Assembly: GCA_037179515.1 (NCBI GenBank)
Contig: JAXCGZ010000131.1
Location: forward strand, 70,704-134,703
Length of the DNA: 64,000 nucleotides
From: Halocaridina rubra
Taxonomy: Eukaryota; Arthropoda; Malacostraca; Decapoda; Atyidae
Direction: 5' to 3'
Shown: positions 1 to 12,389 of the stretch, one piece after another
How the letters are laid out: each line of letters starts with the position of its first letter
Position numbering within the stretch: position 1 is the first letter of the stretch
Translations under genes and position numbers: made by a program
Notes under the pieces: model-generated
Database searches by the model: none
Told to the model about the DNA's origin: nothing
The model's input: only the letters and a program-made list of their open reading frames with translations

Positions 1-34
1 ATGAAAAATTACCATAAATTTTGTGATATGATAA

Positions 35-290
35 ACTGCCCCAAGTAGTTAAAAAGAGCGGGATTCACACAGACAAGTTGTTCTAAGAACTTTAAAACCC
101 AAATATTGCTAAAAAAGGAAAAATTTTACAAAAAGCTGAAGATAAAAAAAATGGATACCATTAAGAAACTGATGATAACTGACAAAAAAAATTTAATAAA
201 AAAAACTGCCCCAAGAAGTACCAAAGCGTGGGATTCATATAGACAAAGTGCTCTAAGAAAAATAAAACCCAAATACAGGGCTATTGCATT
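35..290. repeat. Diverged direct duplication of about 75 bp
   Basis: The segment beginning ACTGCCCCAAG at 35-104 recurs in diverged form at 205-290. Shared blocks are GGGATTCA, AGACAA, TCTAAGAA and AAAACCCAAATA. The spacing is about 170 bp. It abuts the decayed LINE-A piece that follows and may be part of that repeat. Confidence 0.5.
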
Positions 291-575
291 AAGAAATGCA
301 CATAAATGTATATAAATGGTATAGTAAAGCCTGCATATGATTTTTTTAGCAATGTAAGGGTGGCCTGCAGGTAAATGGATAAGGGAATATTTATAAAAAC
401 TTATATATAACTTATGTGAATATGCATCACCTTTTTGGAATCCCACTTAAAACACATATAAATAAACTGGAAAAAGTTTAGACATGCAGCGAAGCTGGTG
501 ACAGAATAACACAATCTCAGTCAAGAGGAAAGGTAGAGGGAGTTGGACTTACCTTTAACTGAAGCTACAAGGAAG
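290..575 (+). mobile_element. Decayed LINE-A fragment (RT C-terminal region)
   Basis: The plus-strand translation keeps the signature of the LINE-A family found intact at 18.5 kb and 62 kb. The INGIV-AAYAFLSNVRVA block is recognisable as INGIVKPAYDFFSNVRVA, followed by relics of MDKE, FWNPHLKK and KLEKVQ-HATKLV, and then RELDLP. It has several stops and frameshifts. It is much older than the other LINE-A copies in the window. Confidence 0.7.
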
Positions 576-885
576 ACAGAACTATGGTGATGATTCTAAA
601 GGCATGTCCAGACGAGTGGGCATGTCCGCCGGGCAGCACGGATGGAGGGCAAATTCTGCCAGGCATACCAGTGAATGTTGTCCACACGGAAGAGGTGATG
701 AATGGTTGGGCATGGCCGACAGTGCCAATACCTTGTCGAGTGTCACACGATAAACATGGAGGCCTGTACTGTTCAGAAGAAAAAACTATTGTTAAGCATA
801 ATAACTGGTGTATGTATAAAGTAAAAGAACAGAAAGAAGAGAATATGGTGCCAAGATTGGCTAAATAGAAGAGATGGTAACTTAC

Positions 886-954
886 GTCTGGAAGTGTTGT
901 ACCTCCAATACTTGCCTCCGCCCCCTGGTTGGTGATTTCGCTTAATACGGGCAT
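886..954 (-). CDS. Candidate first coding exon of an unknown gene (23 codons, then splice donor)
   Basis: The minus strand has an ATG at 954 followed by 23 open codons (beginning MPVLSEITNQGAEAS) and a perfect donor, GAC|gtaagt, in phase 0. The upstream bases 955-1045 contain two inverted CCAAT-like ATTGG elements and a TTATAA about 27 bp before the ATG. The region is more GC-rich than its surroundings. Any next exon would lie at lower coordinates, or outside the window. I do not recognise the peptide. It could be a chance ORF in a transposon relic. Confidence 0.25.
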
Positions 955-1210
955 GGCTAATTTGTGGTTTGCCCGTTATAAGAGCCCAATGACAGGCTTG
1001 CCAACCAATCAGGTCCGCTTGTCTGGACATGCGTTTATATTCAATCATGCTTTTAACAGAATGGACAGGGAGTGATAATTTGATAGGAGTGATGTTAAAG
1101 CTAAAGGTCATAGTTGGCAGTTTCATAAGAATACCTCTTTGCTCCTGCAAAATTCAGTTAAGTCCTCACACACTGGGCAGCAGAACATCGTCACATCCTT
1201 CACCTCACCA

Positions 1211-2180
1211 TAAATAACATCCCCTTAGCACACGCACACATTTTCCCATAGGCATAATTAGGTAATTACAACTAAAATCTTTGGTGTAACTTGCAAGACA
1301 TCATTGTCATTTTAACATGTCATATATAAAACTGCGCATATAATATTTAGAGAGACAGAGATACCACTACTTCAGTATATAAACAATATTTAAGCTCAAT
1401 GATGGAATAAGCAAGCCTTGCGTAGGCTTCTAATCTCACTAAAACACACCACAGCACCCTAGAGACAATAAAAACAAAGCCCTAAATACAGCACAAGCTA
1501 CACAGCTACTATAACTACAGACCACTTATAACAAGAATCCAAAGTCTTCTAAGTCAAAGACCAACTTAAAATGAAAGGCATACAAATACTTGCTGCAGCC
1601 TCCACAAACCAACTCCACCCATTACACTACATGGCAAAATATCTGCACATACTAAGCAACATTAAAAGCAAACCTAACACAATATCACATAGAAATACTG
1701 TCATCTCTTCCCCCTGAAACACCCCAAACCAGTATCTGCTTATCATATTCATACTCAAAGTACTCACTATGCCATCCAGTCACTCAGTGACAACACACAA
1801 CTACTTGCAAAGCCTTCCAACATTCATCCTTCTGAGTCCTCTCTTCCCCATGAGTACAGAATCCACCTGGTCGGGCTACAATGTGGACACTATCCAGCCC
1901 TACTAAGCTATCAGAAAAGGCTGGATAACTCCGTAAGTGATTCCCGGCCACGGTGTAGCACATTACCTCAAACAATTAAACACATTATAAAAGACTGCAC
2001 TGCACACAACCACATCATATATGCACTCCCCAAGAGATCTGTGAGAAAGCCCGGGATTGGCAGTGGCCTCCCTTAGGGACTTTGGGCGCAGCTCAGATAA
2101 CAACTTCAACTGTAAATAGTAATAATACAGCAATATGGTAATAATGAGAAGTAGGTAATTGGGAATGAATGTGTGATTGC
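1211..2180. other. AT-rich stretch without recognisable gene
   Basis: I see no conserved coding region, RNA gene or clear repeat here. The short ORFs lack any family signature. Confidence 0.5.
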
Positions 2181-2184
2181 GCCT

Positions 2185-2700
2185 ACAGCACTGTAAGGAG
2201 CAGAGACTTGGAATGCAAGAGAGGATGAGAGGAACAAGTTGAATGCAATGAAGAGGAGTTATTTGAGAAGTATAATTGGTGTATCTAGAGAAGATAAAGT
2301 AAGAAATGAGGATGTCAGGTATTGAATGGGTGTTGAAAGGAAGCTGTCAGATAGGTTAGATCAGAGAGTACAGAGTTGGTTTGGACACACTGGAAAGGAT
2401 GAGTGATGAATGAATAATGAAGAGAGTGTTGAGTGCAGAGGTGATTGGAGTTAGGCCAAGAGGAAGACCTAGAATGAGATGAATGGGTGTCGAGAAATTA
2501 GCACTGAATGCGTGTGGAATGTCAGTGGAGCAGGGAAGAGAGCGTGTAAGAGATAGGAATGAGTGGAATATTGCGTATAAGTGACACAGGCCAAAGGGAT
2601 TTCTTACACCTGCTAACTCAGTGAACTGTGATGGATGGGGGTGAGGGGAGTTGCCATGTGATGAAGTGCTGGAGGTAAAGCAACTGCAGCTGTCGGGCCT
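2185..2700 (+). mobile_element. RTE-like LINE fragment (C-terminal part of RT ORF)
   Basis: The plus-strand translation in shifting frames reads GAETWNARE, DERNKLNAMKRSYLRSIIGV, REDKVRNEDVR, GVERKLSDRLDQRVQSWFGH, then GVEKLALNACGMSVEQGRERV-like residues and DRNEWN. These are the hallmarks of the C-terminal region of RTE-type LINE ORFs common in crustaceans. Stops and frameshifts show it is dead. The 5' part is missing. Confidence 0.7.
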
Positions 2701-3457
2701 CACTGCAGAATGTTTTTTTTTTCTTTTTGCCTGCCTACTATGTGTGATCCAAGCAGGGTGGAAGGGGGGGAAATGTGGTGACCCTTTATCCCTAAGGAGC
2801 TAAGAGGAGTAGTTGAGGCATGTGTGGATTGTGGTGAATGGATTTATTCCCGAGAGAGAAAAAACATTCCCAAGTGCTTAGTGAAGATGGATACCAAAAT
2901 ACACCACTATGATGGTGTATTTTTAAATATAACAACGACAAAAATCAATTGAATTTATAACACATTTCAAAATGGTGAACATTAGATGTTGACTGGCCAC
3001 AGGAACTTCACATAAAATTAATTCCTCATTTTCATCTCATTTCAACATCATGCTTGGAAATGACATGAAAATGTATGTTTAATGTACTTATGGGAGAAAC
3101 TTGCAGTTTATACAAGATATCTAATGCAAGCAATTATCAGGGCACAAACACACAGATGAGTACTAAATACTTTGATAAATATATGTTAGTACCTCAGATC
3201 AAATTTCTGTCAGCCATTTTTGCACTGATGTCAAGATATAGACTGTAACAAAAATAAATCTGTCAACCATTTTTAAGGCATGGACTACAACATAAATTAG
3301 GAAAAACACTCTCAAAGACATTTTAATATAATTATACTATGGTACCATGCAGGGCCGGAATAAACACTGTGATTTTTTTTAAAGCAAATGATTTTGTTTT
3401 ATTTAAAAAGGATATTTTGATATAAATCTTCACTTTGATTGGTTTCGCTCCACTGAC

Positions 3458-3780
3458 AACAATATTTCCCCACAAAGGTGAGCAGGTTAGCAACTAACAA
3501 CTGCAACTGTTCTTAAGGCCTCATCTTATATGGGTTTAATTAGTGAGGTTTTACATATACATATTTGAAAAAAAAAATCCCATTAAAAATAAATTATATC
3601 ACCTATAGTACTGTCTTTAAATAAATTTAAACTGTATTTGCCAAAGCTTAAGTAAAGAAGAGTAATTAAGGCATAAGTCAAGAGTATACAAGAGGGTTAT
3701 GAAAAGCTTATAAGATACTAACAGACACAGTTACATAAGGGTAGTGACTATATGCGATTTTGAACTGCATAAAATGATGT
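3458..3780 (+). repeat. Rep-B copy 1, left part (interrupted by LINE-A)
   Basis: These bases match, in inverted orientation, the segment 23115-23510. Shared blocks include GTGAGCAGG, CTAACAACT-CAACTGTTCTTA, CTCATCTTA and AAATTTAAA-TGTAT. The right part of the same unit resumes at 5569, so LINE-A copy 1 interrupts it. No family was recognised. Confidence 0.7.
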
Positions 3781-5568
3781 GATTACCTAATTGTGATTAC
3801 CTAATTGTGTTTACGGGAAAGAGCCCAGAGCTCGTATCTGCCCGTCTCCTGATCGGTTCCATTTTATACTTAGCGATACTTATCATACCTGTCCTTAAAA
3901 CTATGGATTGAGATAGCATTAACTACCTCCTCGCTTAGCCAATTCCAATTATCAACTACTCTTACACTGAAAAAGTATTTCCTTACATCCTGCAAAGAAG
4001 TTTTCTTACCAAGCTTCAAACTATGACCTCTAGTTCTAGAGCCAGCCATATCAAAATATCGATCCCTATCCACTCTATCATAACCATGAAGGAATTTAAA
4101 GATTGTCACCATATCCCCCCCCTCAATCTTCTAGCTTCGAGTGATGGTAAGTCTAATTCCCTCAGCCTCTCATCATCACTGAGATTGTGTATTTCTGGCA
4201 CCAGTTTCGTGGCATGTCTTTGAACTTTTTCAAGTGTGGATTCCAAAACGGGGCTGCATATTCGAGTTTTGGCCTCACATAGGTTACATAAATATTTCTG
4301 AACATTTCCTTGTCCATGTGCCTGAAGGCTACCCTTATAGTTGATAAGAATGCATATGCTGCCCTTACTATGCCATTTATATGTATTTCTGGAGACAAAT
4401 CTGCCAGTATGTTTACTCCTAGATCTCTCTCATTTTCTGTCTCTTGAAGTTGTACTCCAGCCACCGAGTAGTCAAGCTTGGGCCTTCTTGCACTTGTACC
4501 CATTCTCATTACCTTACATTTTGAAGTATTGAATTTCATTAGCCACTTTTCTGACCACTCATGCAGATTATTTAGATCCTCCTGAAGTTCTCTACCATTG
4601 TTCTCGTTTTTTACTTTCATCACAATCTTTGCATCATCTGCAAACATATTCATGAATGAATTTACAGACTCTGGTAGGTCATTTACATATACAAGGAACA
4701 AAAGTGGCCCTAAAACTGAACCCTGTGGAACTCCACTACTAACTCTTCTCCATTCAGACACTGAGTGTCTTACTCTAACCCTCTGTTCCCTTCCTTCTAA
4801 GTAAGTTTTTATCCATTCCAAAACATTTCCATCTATTCTAGCCATTGCTTGCAACTTCGTAATAAGTCTCCCATGTGGAACAGTGTCAAACGCTTTCTGG
4901 AAGTCTAGGAATATGCAAACTGCCCAGCCCTCTCTTTCCTGTAAGATTCGGCTTACCTCATCATAAAAGTCTAATAAGTTTGTTACTGTTGATCTACCTT
5001 CTCTGAAGCCATGTTGCCGCACTGACAAAAAGTTGAAGGATTCCAAGTGAAGAAAGATATGTTTCCTTAGTAGTTTCTCCATAACTTTGCAAACTATGCT
5101 GGTCAAGGAACTGGTCTATAGTTCAGAGCCGTATCCCTCCTTCCCTTTTTGAAGATAGGTATCACATTTGCTTGTTTCCAGCATCTTGGAATGTCCCCTG
5201 ACTCCAGTGACTTTTTAAATATGATACTTAGTGCGACTGATATTGAGTTTGCACATTTTTTAAGCACACGAGGGGATATGTCATCAGGACCTGTAGCTTC
5301 ATGAACATCTAAATCCATCAGCGCTTTGCATACCTCTGTGGCTGTAAGGTTGATGTTCTCTAATACCGGCCCTTGAGCTTCTATCTCTGCAATCTGAGGG
5401 GGTGGGGTATTTTCTACTGTAAATACTGACTGAAACTCCTTGTTCAATTCTTTGCAGATCTCTTCATCCGTCTCAGTGATGCTTCCATCCGCTCTCTTTA
5501 GCCTCTAAATCTGTTCTTTTACCTTCAGTTTTCCTCTGATAAAGCTGTGGAAAAGCTTGGGATTTTCT
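3780..5568 (-). mobile_element. LINE-A copy 1, 5'-truncated CR1/L2-group non-LTR retrotransposon
   Basis: It encodes most of a reverse transcriptase in three frames: 5447-5103, 5106-4162 and 4112-3870. RT landmarks are ATGPDDISPRVLKKCAN, FLDFQKAFDTVPH, GVPQGSVLGPLLFLVYVNDL, the catalytic FADD and ERDLGV, then a C-terminal region ending DKYR. Compared with the intact copy at 18.5 kb it has a one-base deletion near 5108, a 22-bp deletion near 4231 between two TTTTTCAAG repeats, and a stop near 5507. The 3' end carries two copies of a 14-bp tail unit (GATTACCTAATTGT). Only the RT half is present, which is normal 5' truncation from target-primed reverse transcription. Confidence 0.93.
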
Positions 5569-6745
5569 ATGCAAAAAGCATAGGGAATTTTAAAAAAAAA
5601 AGCTAAGTAAAATATATCGTATTACAAAACTGGACAGTACGACATAAGTAAACATGTACTTACGTAAAAATTTTCACCCTCTGTAAAGAAACAAAATCCC
5701 AATACTGAAAATTTGCTTAAATAAAATGCTTATGAACAATCTCCAACTTTGATACTTTCTAGAAAGAAAAAACTGCAGGTAATTAATACTTAATTTTCAA
5801 ATTTTTCATCCTTTATAAAACAAAAGTAACTTTTATTGAAAATGTGCTAAGCAGAAATGCTTAACACTCTCCAGGTTTGATACCCTTTCCTGAACTTTGC
5901 ATGCACAAAATATAAGTACACATATACTTCTCAGTTCTCAGCTCTTGAAATAATTCAAATGTTAAAACATTCTTAGCTGAAATGCCTACGAACAGTCACT
6001 AGCTTTAATGCCTTTCCTAACCTAATTAATTCCTGATCTCAGAATGTTCAGAACCATATGAAAAAATCCTCGCAACACTTGCTAATGATGCAACTGCCTT
6101 AAATAAGTGCTTAGGAGCATCCATTATTTTTCTTTTGAATTATTTGCAAAATACTTCCACCATGCATAAGGGGAGAGAGACTATACAACATTTTCGCCAA
6201 AATGAACCTCTTTAAATGGTACACTCCTTACATGATATGACAAAGTTGGAAGATCATATGGATGTCACTCACAAACATTCATCTCTGCAGTGTCGCTGTT
6301 GGAGAATCAATGACCTACCTTGTTACTTTTGATATCTTAAATTTGCTAGAAGGTGCGAAGATGTCAAATCTATGTTTATTCTTTACTCAAAATATGTCTA
6401 TCTTGGTATGTTTATACCTTTATTACTTCCAAAAACAGATATAAAACTGAAATAACCAGAATTTTTCCATCAAACTAAATTCGAAATTCGAATTTTTTTT
6501 GGCTACCCAATCATATCTCTATATACAAGAGCCATATTCCCTCTCATACGAAAGGTGGCTAAGTCAAAGCAAAGTGTCTTGGGTCTTTGTGGGAAGAAAA
6601 TACAGAGGAGGTTTCTAGTCCCATCACTTTCTCCCAATTAGTCAACTTTTACGAAATGCAGAGGAATACAGGGGAAGTATTCTTACCTCCCTCCCTCAGG
6701 GGGTAAGCATATAATAGCTAAATCATTACAAAAGAGTAAAATTTC
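5569..6745 (+). repeat. Rep-B copy 1, right part
   Basis: This segment matches 22045-23110 in inverted orientation at roughly 65-75 percent by eye. Shared blocks include ATTACAAAA-TGGACAGTAC, GGGAAGAAAATACAGAGGAG, TTAGTCAACTTTTAC, GGAAGTATTCTT and AGCTAAATCATTAC. The plus strand of both copies holds a broken protein-like region (GKKIQRR, then LPPS). The class of element is unknown. Confidence 0.75.
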
Positions 6746-7342
6746 ATTTATTTCAGTTGGAATAAATTGCTTAGCTAAATATCTAACTAAATGGACTTAG
6801 GCATTCAGTATTACGATATTTTGGAAAAACATCATTCTGATTTAAATATTTTTACTCTGATTTAAATTATAACAACCCTGCCCAATCCATTGTTTCTTCT
6901 TGTATCATCTATATTGAATGAAGGTATGTGATCTAAAAAAGAAGGTTATATAATCATCCATACATACATAGCTCTTCCAGTTGTCTCCTTCTACATGCAG
7001 GAGCCATGGCTTAATTATTCTTCCTCCTTGATCATCGGACAAATAAAATAAGCATAAAAAGATATTAGTGATCATCAGTAAAATTTTCCTAGGCAAGTTC
7101 ATACAGGTCAAAATATGATAAAAATAAAATGCAAAAACATAACTGTATTAATAAAAGCAACATATAAAGAAGCTACTGCTAAAGTGTACCATTCTTACAC
7201 AAAATGACCCTGACCAGTTATATAACTATCTATTCACTGCAATATGCATGCTGTGTAAAACATTGCTGCTGACCACTTGACAAGCATGCTGAATCTAGAA
7301 CTCTGGTGACACCTATTTAAAGAAGTATAGTCACTATTGCTG

Positions 7343-7344
<2 letters not shown>

Positions 7345-7434
<90 letters not shown>
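7345..7434. repeat. (AT)n microsatellite, about 90 bp
   Basis: This is an uninterrupted TA dinucleotide array that forms the left border of the 277-bp tandem array. Confidence 0.98.
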
Positions 7435-7435
<1 letters not shown>

Positions 7436-9433
7436 CCAAGCAAGCACATTACATATGTGAAAACATGAATCAGTTTTTACCCCGACCGGGACTCGAACCT
7501 AGGACTTATAATTACTAAGTCAAGGCGCTACCAACTACACACCACAGAAGGTATAAAAGGAATCCAACCTTATAGCTTATATCTGCTATACTTAGGGATA
7601 AAAGCATTCTATCTGAATGGCACTATGTTCATATTACAGATTCCCCAACCTCACTCGTGGCTTCATTTTAGCATTTAATTCAATTCCCAATCTCATTCGG
7701 GTCATACAATAACCAAACAAGCACATTACATATGTGAAAACATGAATCAATTTTTACCCCGACCGGGACTCGAACCTAGGACTTATAATTACTAAGTCAA
7801 GGCGCTACCAACTACACACCACAGAAGGTATAAAAGGAATCCAACCTTATAGCTTATATCTGCTATACTTAAGGATGAACGCATTCTATCTGAATGCCAC
7901 TATGTTCACATTACAGATTCCCCAACCTCACTCGTGGCTTCATTTTAGCATTTAATTCAATTCCCAATCTCATTCGGGTCATACAATAACCAAGCAAGCA
8001 CATTACATTTGTGAAAACATGAATCAATTTTTACCCCGACCGGGACTCGAACCTAGGACTTATAATTACTAAGTCAAGGCGCTACCAACTACACACCACA
8101 GAAGGTATAAAAGGAATCCAACCTTATAGCTTATATCTGCTATACTTAGGGATGAACGCATTCTATCTGAATGCCACTACGTTCATATTACAGATTCCCC
8201 AACCTCACTCGTGGCTTCATTTTAGCATTTAATTCAATTCCCAATCTCATTCGGGTCATACAATAACCAAGCAAGCACATTACATATGTGAATACATGAA
8301 TCAATTTTTACCCCGACCGGGACTCGAACCTAGGACTTATAATTACTAAGTCAAGGCGCTACCAACTACACACCACAGAAGGTATAAAAGGAATCCAACC
8401 TTATAGCTTATATCTGCTATACTTAGGGATGAACGCATTCTATCTGAATGCCACTATGTTCACATTACAGATTCCCCAACCTCACTCGTGGCTTCATTTT
8501 AGCATTTAATTCAATTCCCAATCTCATTCGGGTCATACAATAACCAAGCAAGCACATTACATTTGTGAAAACATGAATCAATTTTTACCCCGACCGGGAC
8601 TCGAACCTAGGACTTATAATTACTAAGTCAAGGCGCTACCAACTACACACCACAGAAGGTATAAAAGGAATCCAACCTTATAGCTTATATCTGCTATACT
8701 TAGGGATGAACGCATTCTATCTGAATGCCACTACGTTCATATTACAGATTCCCCAACCTCACTCGTGGCTTCATTTTAGCATTTAATTCAATTCCCAATC
8801 TCATTCGGGTCATACAATAACCAAGCAAGCACATTACATATGTGAAAACATGAATCAATTTTTACCCCGACCGGGACTCGAACCTAGGACTTATAATTAC
8901 TAAGTCAAGGCGCTACCAACTACACACCACAGAAGGTATAAAGGAATCCAACCTTATAGCTTATATCTGCTATACTTAGGGATGAACGCATTCTATCTGA
9001 ATGCCACTATGTTCATATTACAGATTCCCCAACCTCACTCGTGGCTTCATTTTAGTATTTAATTCAATTCCCAATCTCATTCAGGTCATACAATAACCAA
9101 GCAAGCACATTACATATGTGAAAACATGGATCCATTTATACCCCGACCGGGACTCGAACCTAGGACTTATAATTACTAAGTCAAGGCGCTACCAACTACA
9201 CACCACAGAAGGTATAAAAGGAATCCAACCTTATAGCTTATATCTGCTATACTTAGGGATGAACGCATTCTATCTGAATGCCACTATGTTCATATTACAG
9301 ATTCCCCAACCTCACTCGTGGCTTCATTTTAGCATTTAATTCAATTCCCAATCTCATTCGGGTCATACAATAACCAAGCAAGCACATTACATATGTGAAA
9401 ACATGAATCAATTTTCACCCCAACCGGGACTCG
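7435..9433 (-). repeat. Tandem array of a 277-bp unit with tRNA-like pol III promoter, about 7.2 copies
   Basis: The landmark CCCGACCGGG falls at 7481, 7758, 8035, 8312, 8589, 8866 and 9142, with a mutated copy at about 9419, giving a period of 277 bp (276 once). On the minus strand each unit contains an A-box-like D-arm (TAGTTGGTAGCGCC) and a consensus B box (GGTTCGAGTCC), then a TTTT about 25 nt further on. The acceptor stem cannot be formed, so it is tRNA-derived (SINE-like) and not a working tRNA gene. Units 2+3 and 4+5 share private variants, pointing to duplication of a 554-bp dimer. Confidence 0.93.
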
Positions 9434-9840
9434 ATTCTAAAGTATAGCAGATATAAGCTATAAGGTTGGATTCCTTTTATACCTTCTGTGGTGTGTAGTT
9501 GGTAGCGCCTTGACTTAGTAATTATAAGTCCTAGGTTCGAGTCCCGGTCGGGGTAAAAATTGATTCATGTTTTCACATATGTAATGTGCTTGCTTGGTTA
9601 TTGTATGACCCGAATGAGATTGGGAGTTGAATTAAATGCTAAAATGAAGCCACGAGTGAGGTTGGGGAATCTGTAATATGAACATAGTGGCATCCAGATA
9701 GAATGCGTTCATCCCTAAGTATAGCAGATATAAGCTATAAGGTTGGATTCCTTTTATACCTTCTGTGGTGTGTAGTTGGTAGCGCCTTGACTTAGTAATT
9801 ATAAGTCCTAGGTTCGAGTCCCGGTCGGGGTAAAAATTGA

Positions 9841-9843
<3 letters not shown>
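9434..9843 (+). repeat. Inverted end of the 277-bp array, about 1.5 copies
   Basis: From 9435 the array sequence continues in the opposite orientation. The tRNA-like promoter now reads on the plus strand at about 9489-9556 and again at about 9766-9832. The switch is a sharp junction inside unit 8, right after GGGACTCGA. The segment ends directly in an (AT)n array. Confidence 0.92.

Positions 9844-9922
<79 letters not shown>
9844..9922. repeat. (TA)n microsatellite
   Basis: This TA dinucleotide array lies between the tRNA-like array and the MITE that follows. Confidence 0.98.
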
Positions 9923-10344
<422 letters not shown>

Positions 10345-10379
10345 GATGAATATTTCACGAGTAAAATCATATTTTTCCT

Positions 10380-10895
10380 TCTTCTCCTCAGCTTTAACCC
10401 ATTTTTATATGGGGTCACCGTTGTGAATGTGTCGTTTCCATCTATTGCTGTTCTGTGCTTCATTTCCATCAATACCCTTCCACTGCAAGTCTTCCCCTAT
10501 GCAATCACGCCATCTTTTTCTTGGTCTTCCTCTCCTCCTTCAACCCATCGTTTGTTTTCCAACATGATCTTCGTTCCGTCGTAACAGGTGTCCATACCAT
10601 CTAAGCCTTCCCTCCTGTATTTTTTTTTTATAATTCAACTACCTTTGTCGATCCTCTTATATACTCATTCCTAATTCTATCCTTCCTTGTTACTCCAGAC
10701 ATCCACCTCAACATTCTCATTTCTGCTACATCCACCCTCTTTTCCTATGTCTTCCTCATACTTGCTGTTTCTGTTCCATATAGCATAGCTGGTCTTACAA
10801 CGGTCCTATGAAACTTTCCCTTCAATCTCAGTGGTACCTTCTTGTCACAAAGAACACCAGATGCAGACCTCAAGTTATTCCATCCTACCTGAATT
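10380..10895 (-). mobile_element. RTE-type LINE 3' fragment
   Basis: The minus-strand translation reads [31 protein letters not shown], then RVDVAEMRMLRWMSGVTRKD and RIRNEYIRGS. This is the classical C-terminal region of RTE/BovB-type LINE ORFs. Internal stops and frameshifts show it is dead. The 3' end lies near 10380 beside the (TA)n array. Confidence 0.85.
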
Positions 10896-12385
10896 GCTTA
10901 TAACAACTAATTTATAATATATTATAGAGTACTATATTTGTTATGATATATGCAAATTCGTAAAATGCCTACGCTATAAGTCTCATATACAGAGCGCAAT
11001 CGCCATTCTTTAAGAATATCGATTTTAATGAGTACTAAATTTCCTCCATTTTTATATCCTGATTGATTAGGAGCTAAATATTAAATTTACTTTTACTCAA
11101 AATACGCGCTTACAAGAAAGTATTAATACATCTATTAAATATTGTTTTACGTATAAAAACCAACATTTTGGTATTTTCTTTCTAAATGAATATTTCAAGG
11201 AAAACAGTTGCCAGGCCACCTTTTGATTTTCCAATGAAATACATGAAAACATTTAGGAACAATTTTTCAAAATTCTTACATATATTTGCTTCAAAATGTA
11301 TTTACTATCTTTCTGTACTATTTTGAGTACAAAATTGCATATGTCATTGTCACATAGTTTAAACTTTAGCGCCCAAATGTATAACCAATAATCTATAAGC
11401 TATATAGTATAATAATATAACATTGCAAAAATGAAATAAAGTTATATGATGCTTTGATTATAAAATAAAATTAATTTAATATTAAATAATAATGTATCAC
11501 AATAAATACTCAGAAATGCTACACAAGTTCAAGAACCCAAAATTTTTACTTACTTGTAACTCTGCTTTTTGTTGTCTGCTAATGGATTATATAAGCTCTC
11601 AAATCTTTAAAATTCAAACTTCAATTTAATCACACAAATATCCGCTCTCTGGTTCTTTTGACATAGTCCACAAATAAAAAAAAATCAGACTTTGATGTAC
11701 AATCTCTTAGTATATTTATCTTTTGATCCTTTGCTGTTGTTAAAAGATAAAAAATTACAATAAAATCAAACTTTGCAGTACAATTATTTTCTATTTTTTG
11801 CTTTTTGAGCCTTGACAATAATCCACAAAATAAAAACATAACGAGTACTCGGATATGAGCCGTTTGAAACGTAAATTCTGGAGTAAAGGCTTTTACTGTA
11901 TAGTACCACCTTGGCAGGTAAGGCAGTTAAAAACAGATACCTACTACTCTGAATAAGTGACAAAGACCCTGAAGAATTGGGGCCTGCCTTTTATCAACAT
12001 TGAAGAAAAGTGAGGTTAGATTAAGTGGGATTCAAATTTGAGCTAGGCTTTTAACCACAAATTCTAACCTAACATACCGTAACTTAACCTAACTTAACCT
12101 TTCTTTGCTTTTCATAAAAGGTAGGTCCAAATTTCTTCAGGGGCTCCTAAGTGACAAAGACGCTCTTGTCTTTTGCACAAAGATCTAAGTTCATTTTACA
12201 CCCCTTATCCAATTATGATTACCCCTCGGTGATATTATTTTCAAGTCTACTGCTTGTATTTACTAAGTTTATTCATGTAATAATTTCAGGGCTAACCCTT
12301 ACCACTTTTAATCGTGCACATTCCAAATTCACAGCTTCCATCACTGTCAAAAAACAGATAATTGAATGTAATAATTATTTCTTAG
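10896..12385. other. AT-rich stretch with no recognisable gene
   Basis: No family signature was found in either strand. Near 12060-12105 there are a few TAACC/TTAACCT repeats that resemble degenerate telomere-like units, but they are too few to call. Confidence 0.5.
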
Positions 12386-12389
12386 ATTT

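Noticed and set aside
4341..4804. Plus-strand ORFs of 60-70 codons across LINE-A copy 1, with equal ones at 19046-19509 and 62619-62810
   Set aside because: They are antisense shadows of the RT frame and recur in each copy for that reason.
7234..7449. Ile-Tyr repeat ORFs at this and other AT arrays (10.2, 30.5, 33.3, 41.4, 45.8, 52.9, 53.2 and 59.3 kb)
   Set aside because: They are translations of (AT)n arrays with short chance flanks.
7435..9433. CRISPR-like array or tRNA gene cluster
   Set aside because: The repeat is a 277-bp satellite with no short repeat-spacer pattern. The tRNA-like part cannot form an acceptor stem or a normal anticodon arm.
12060..12110. Telomere-like TAACC repeats
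   Set aside because: Only a few irregular units are present, too degenerate to be interstitial telomere sequence.
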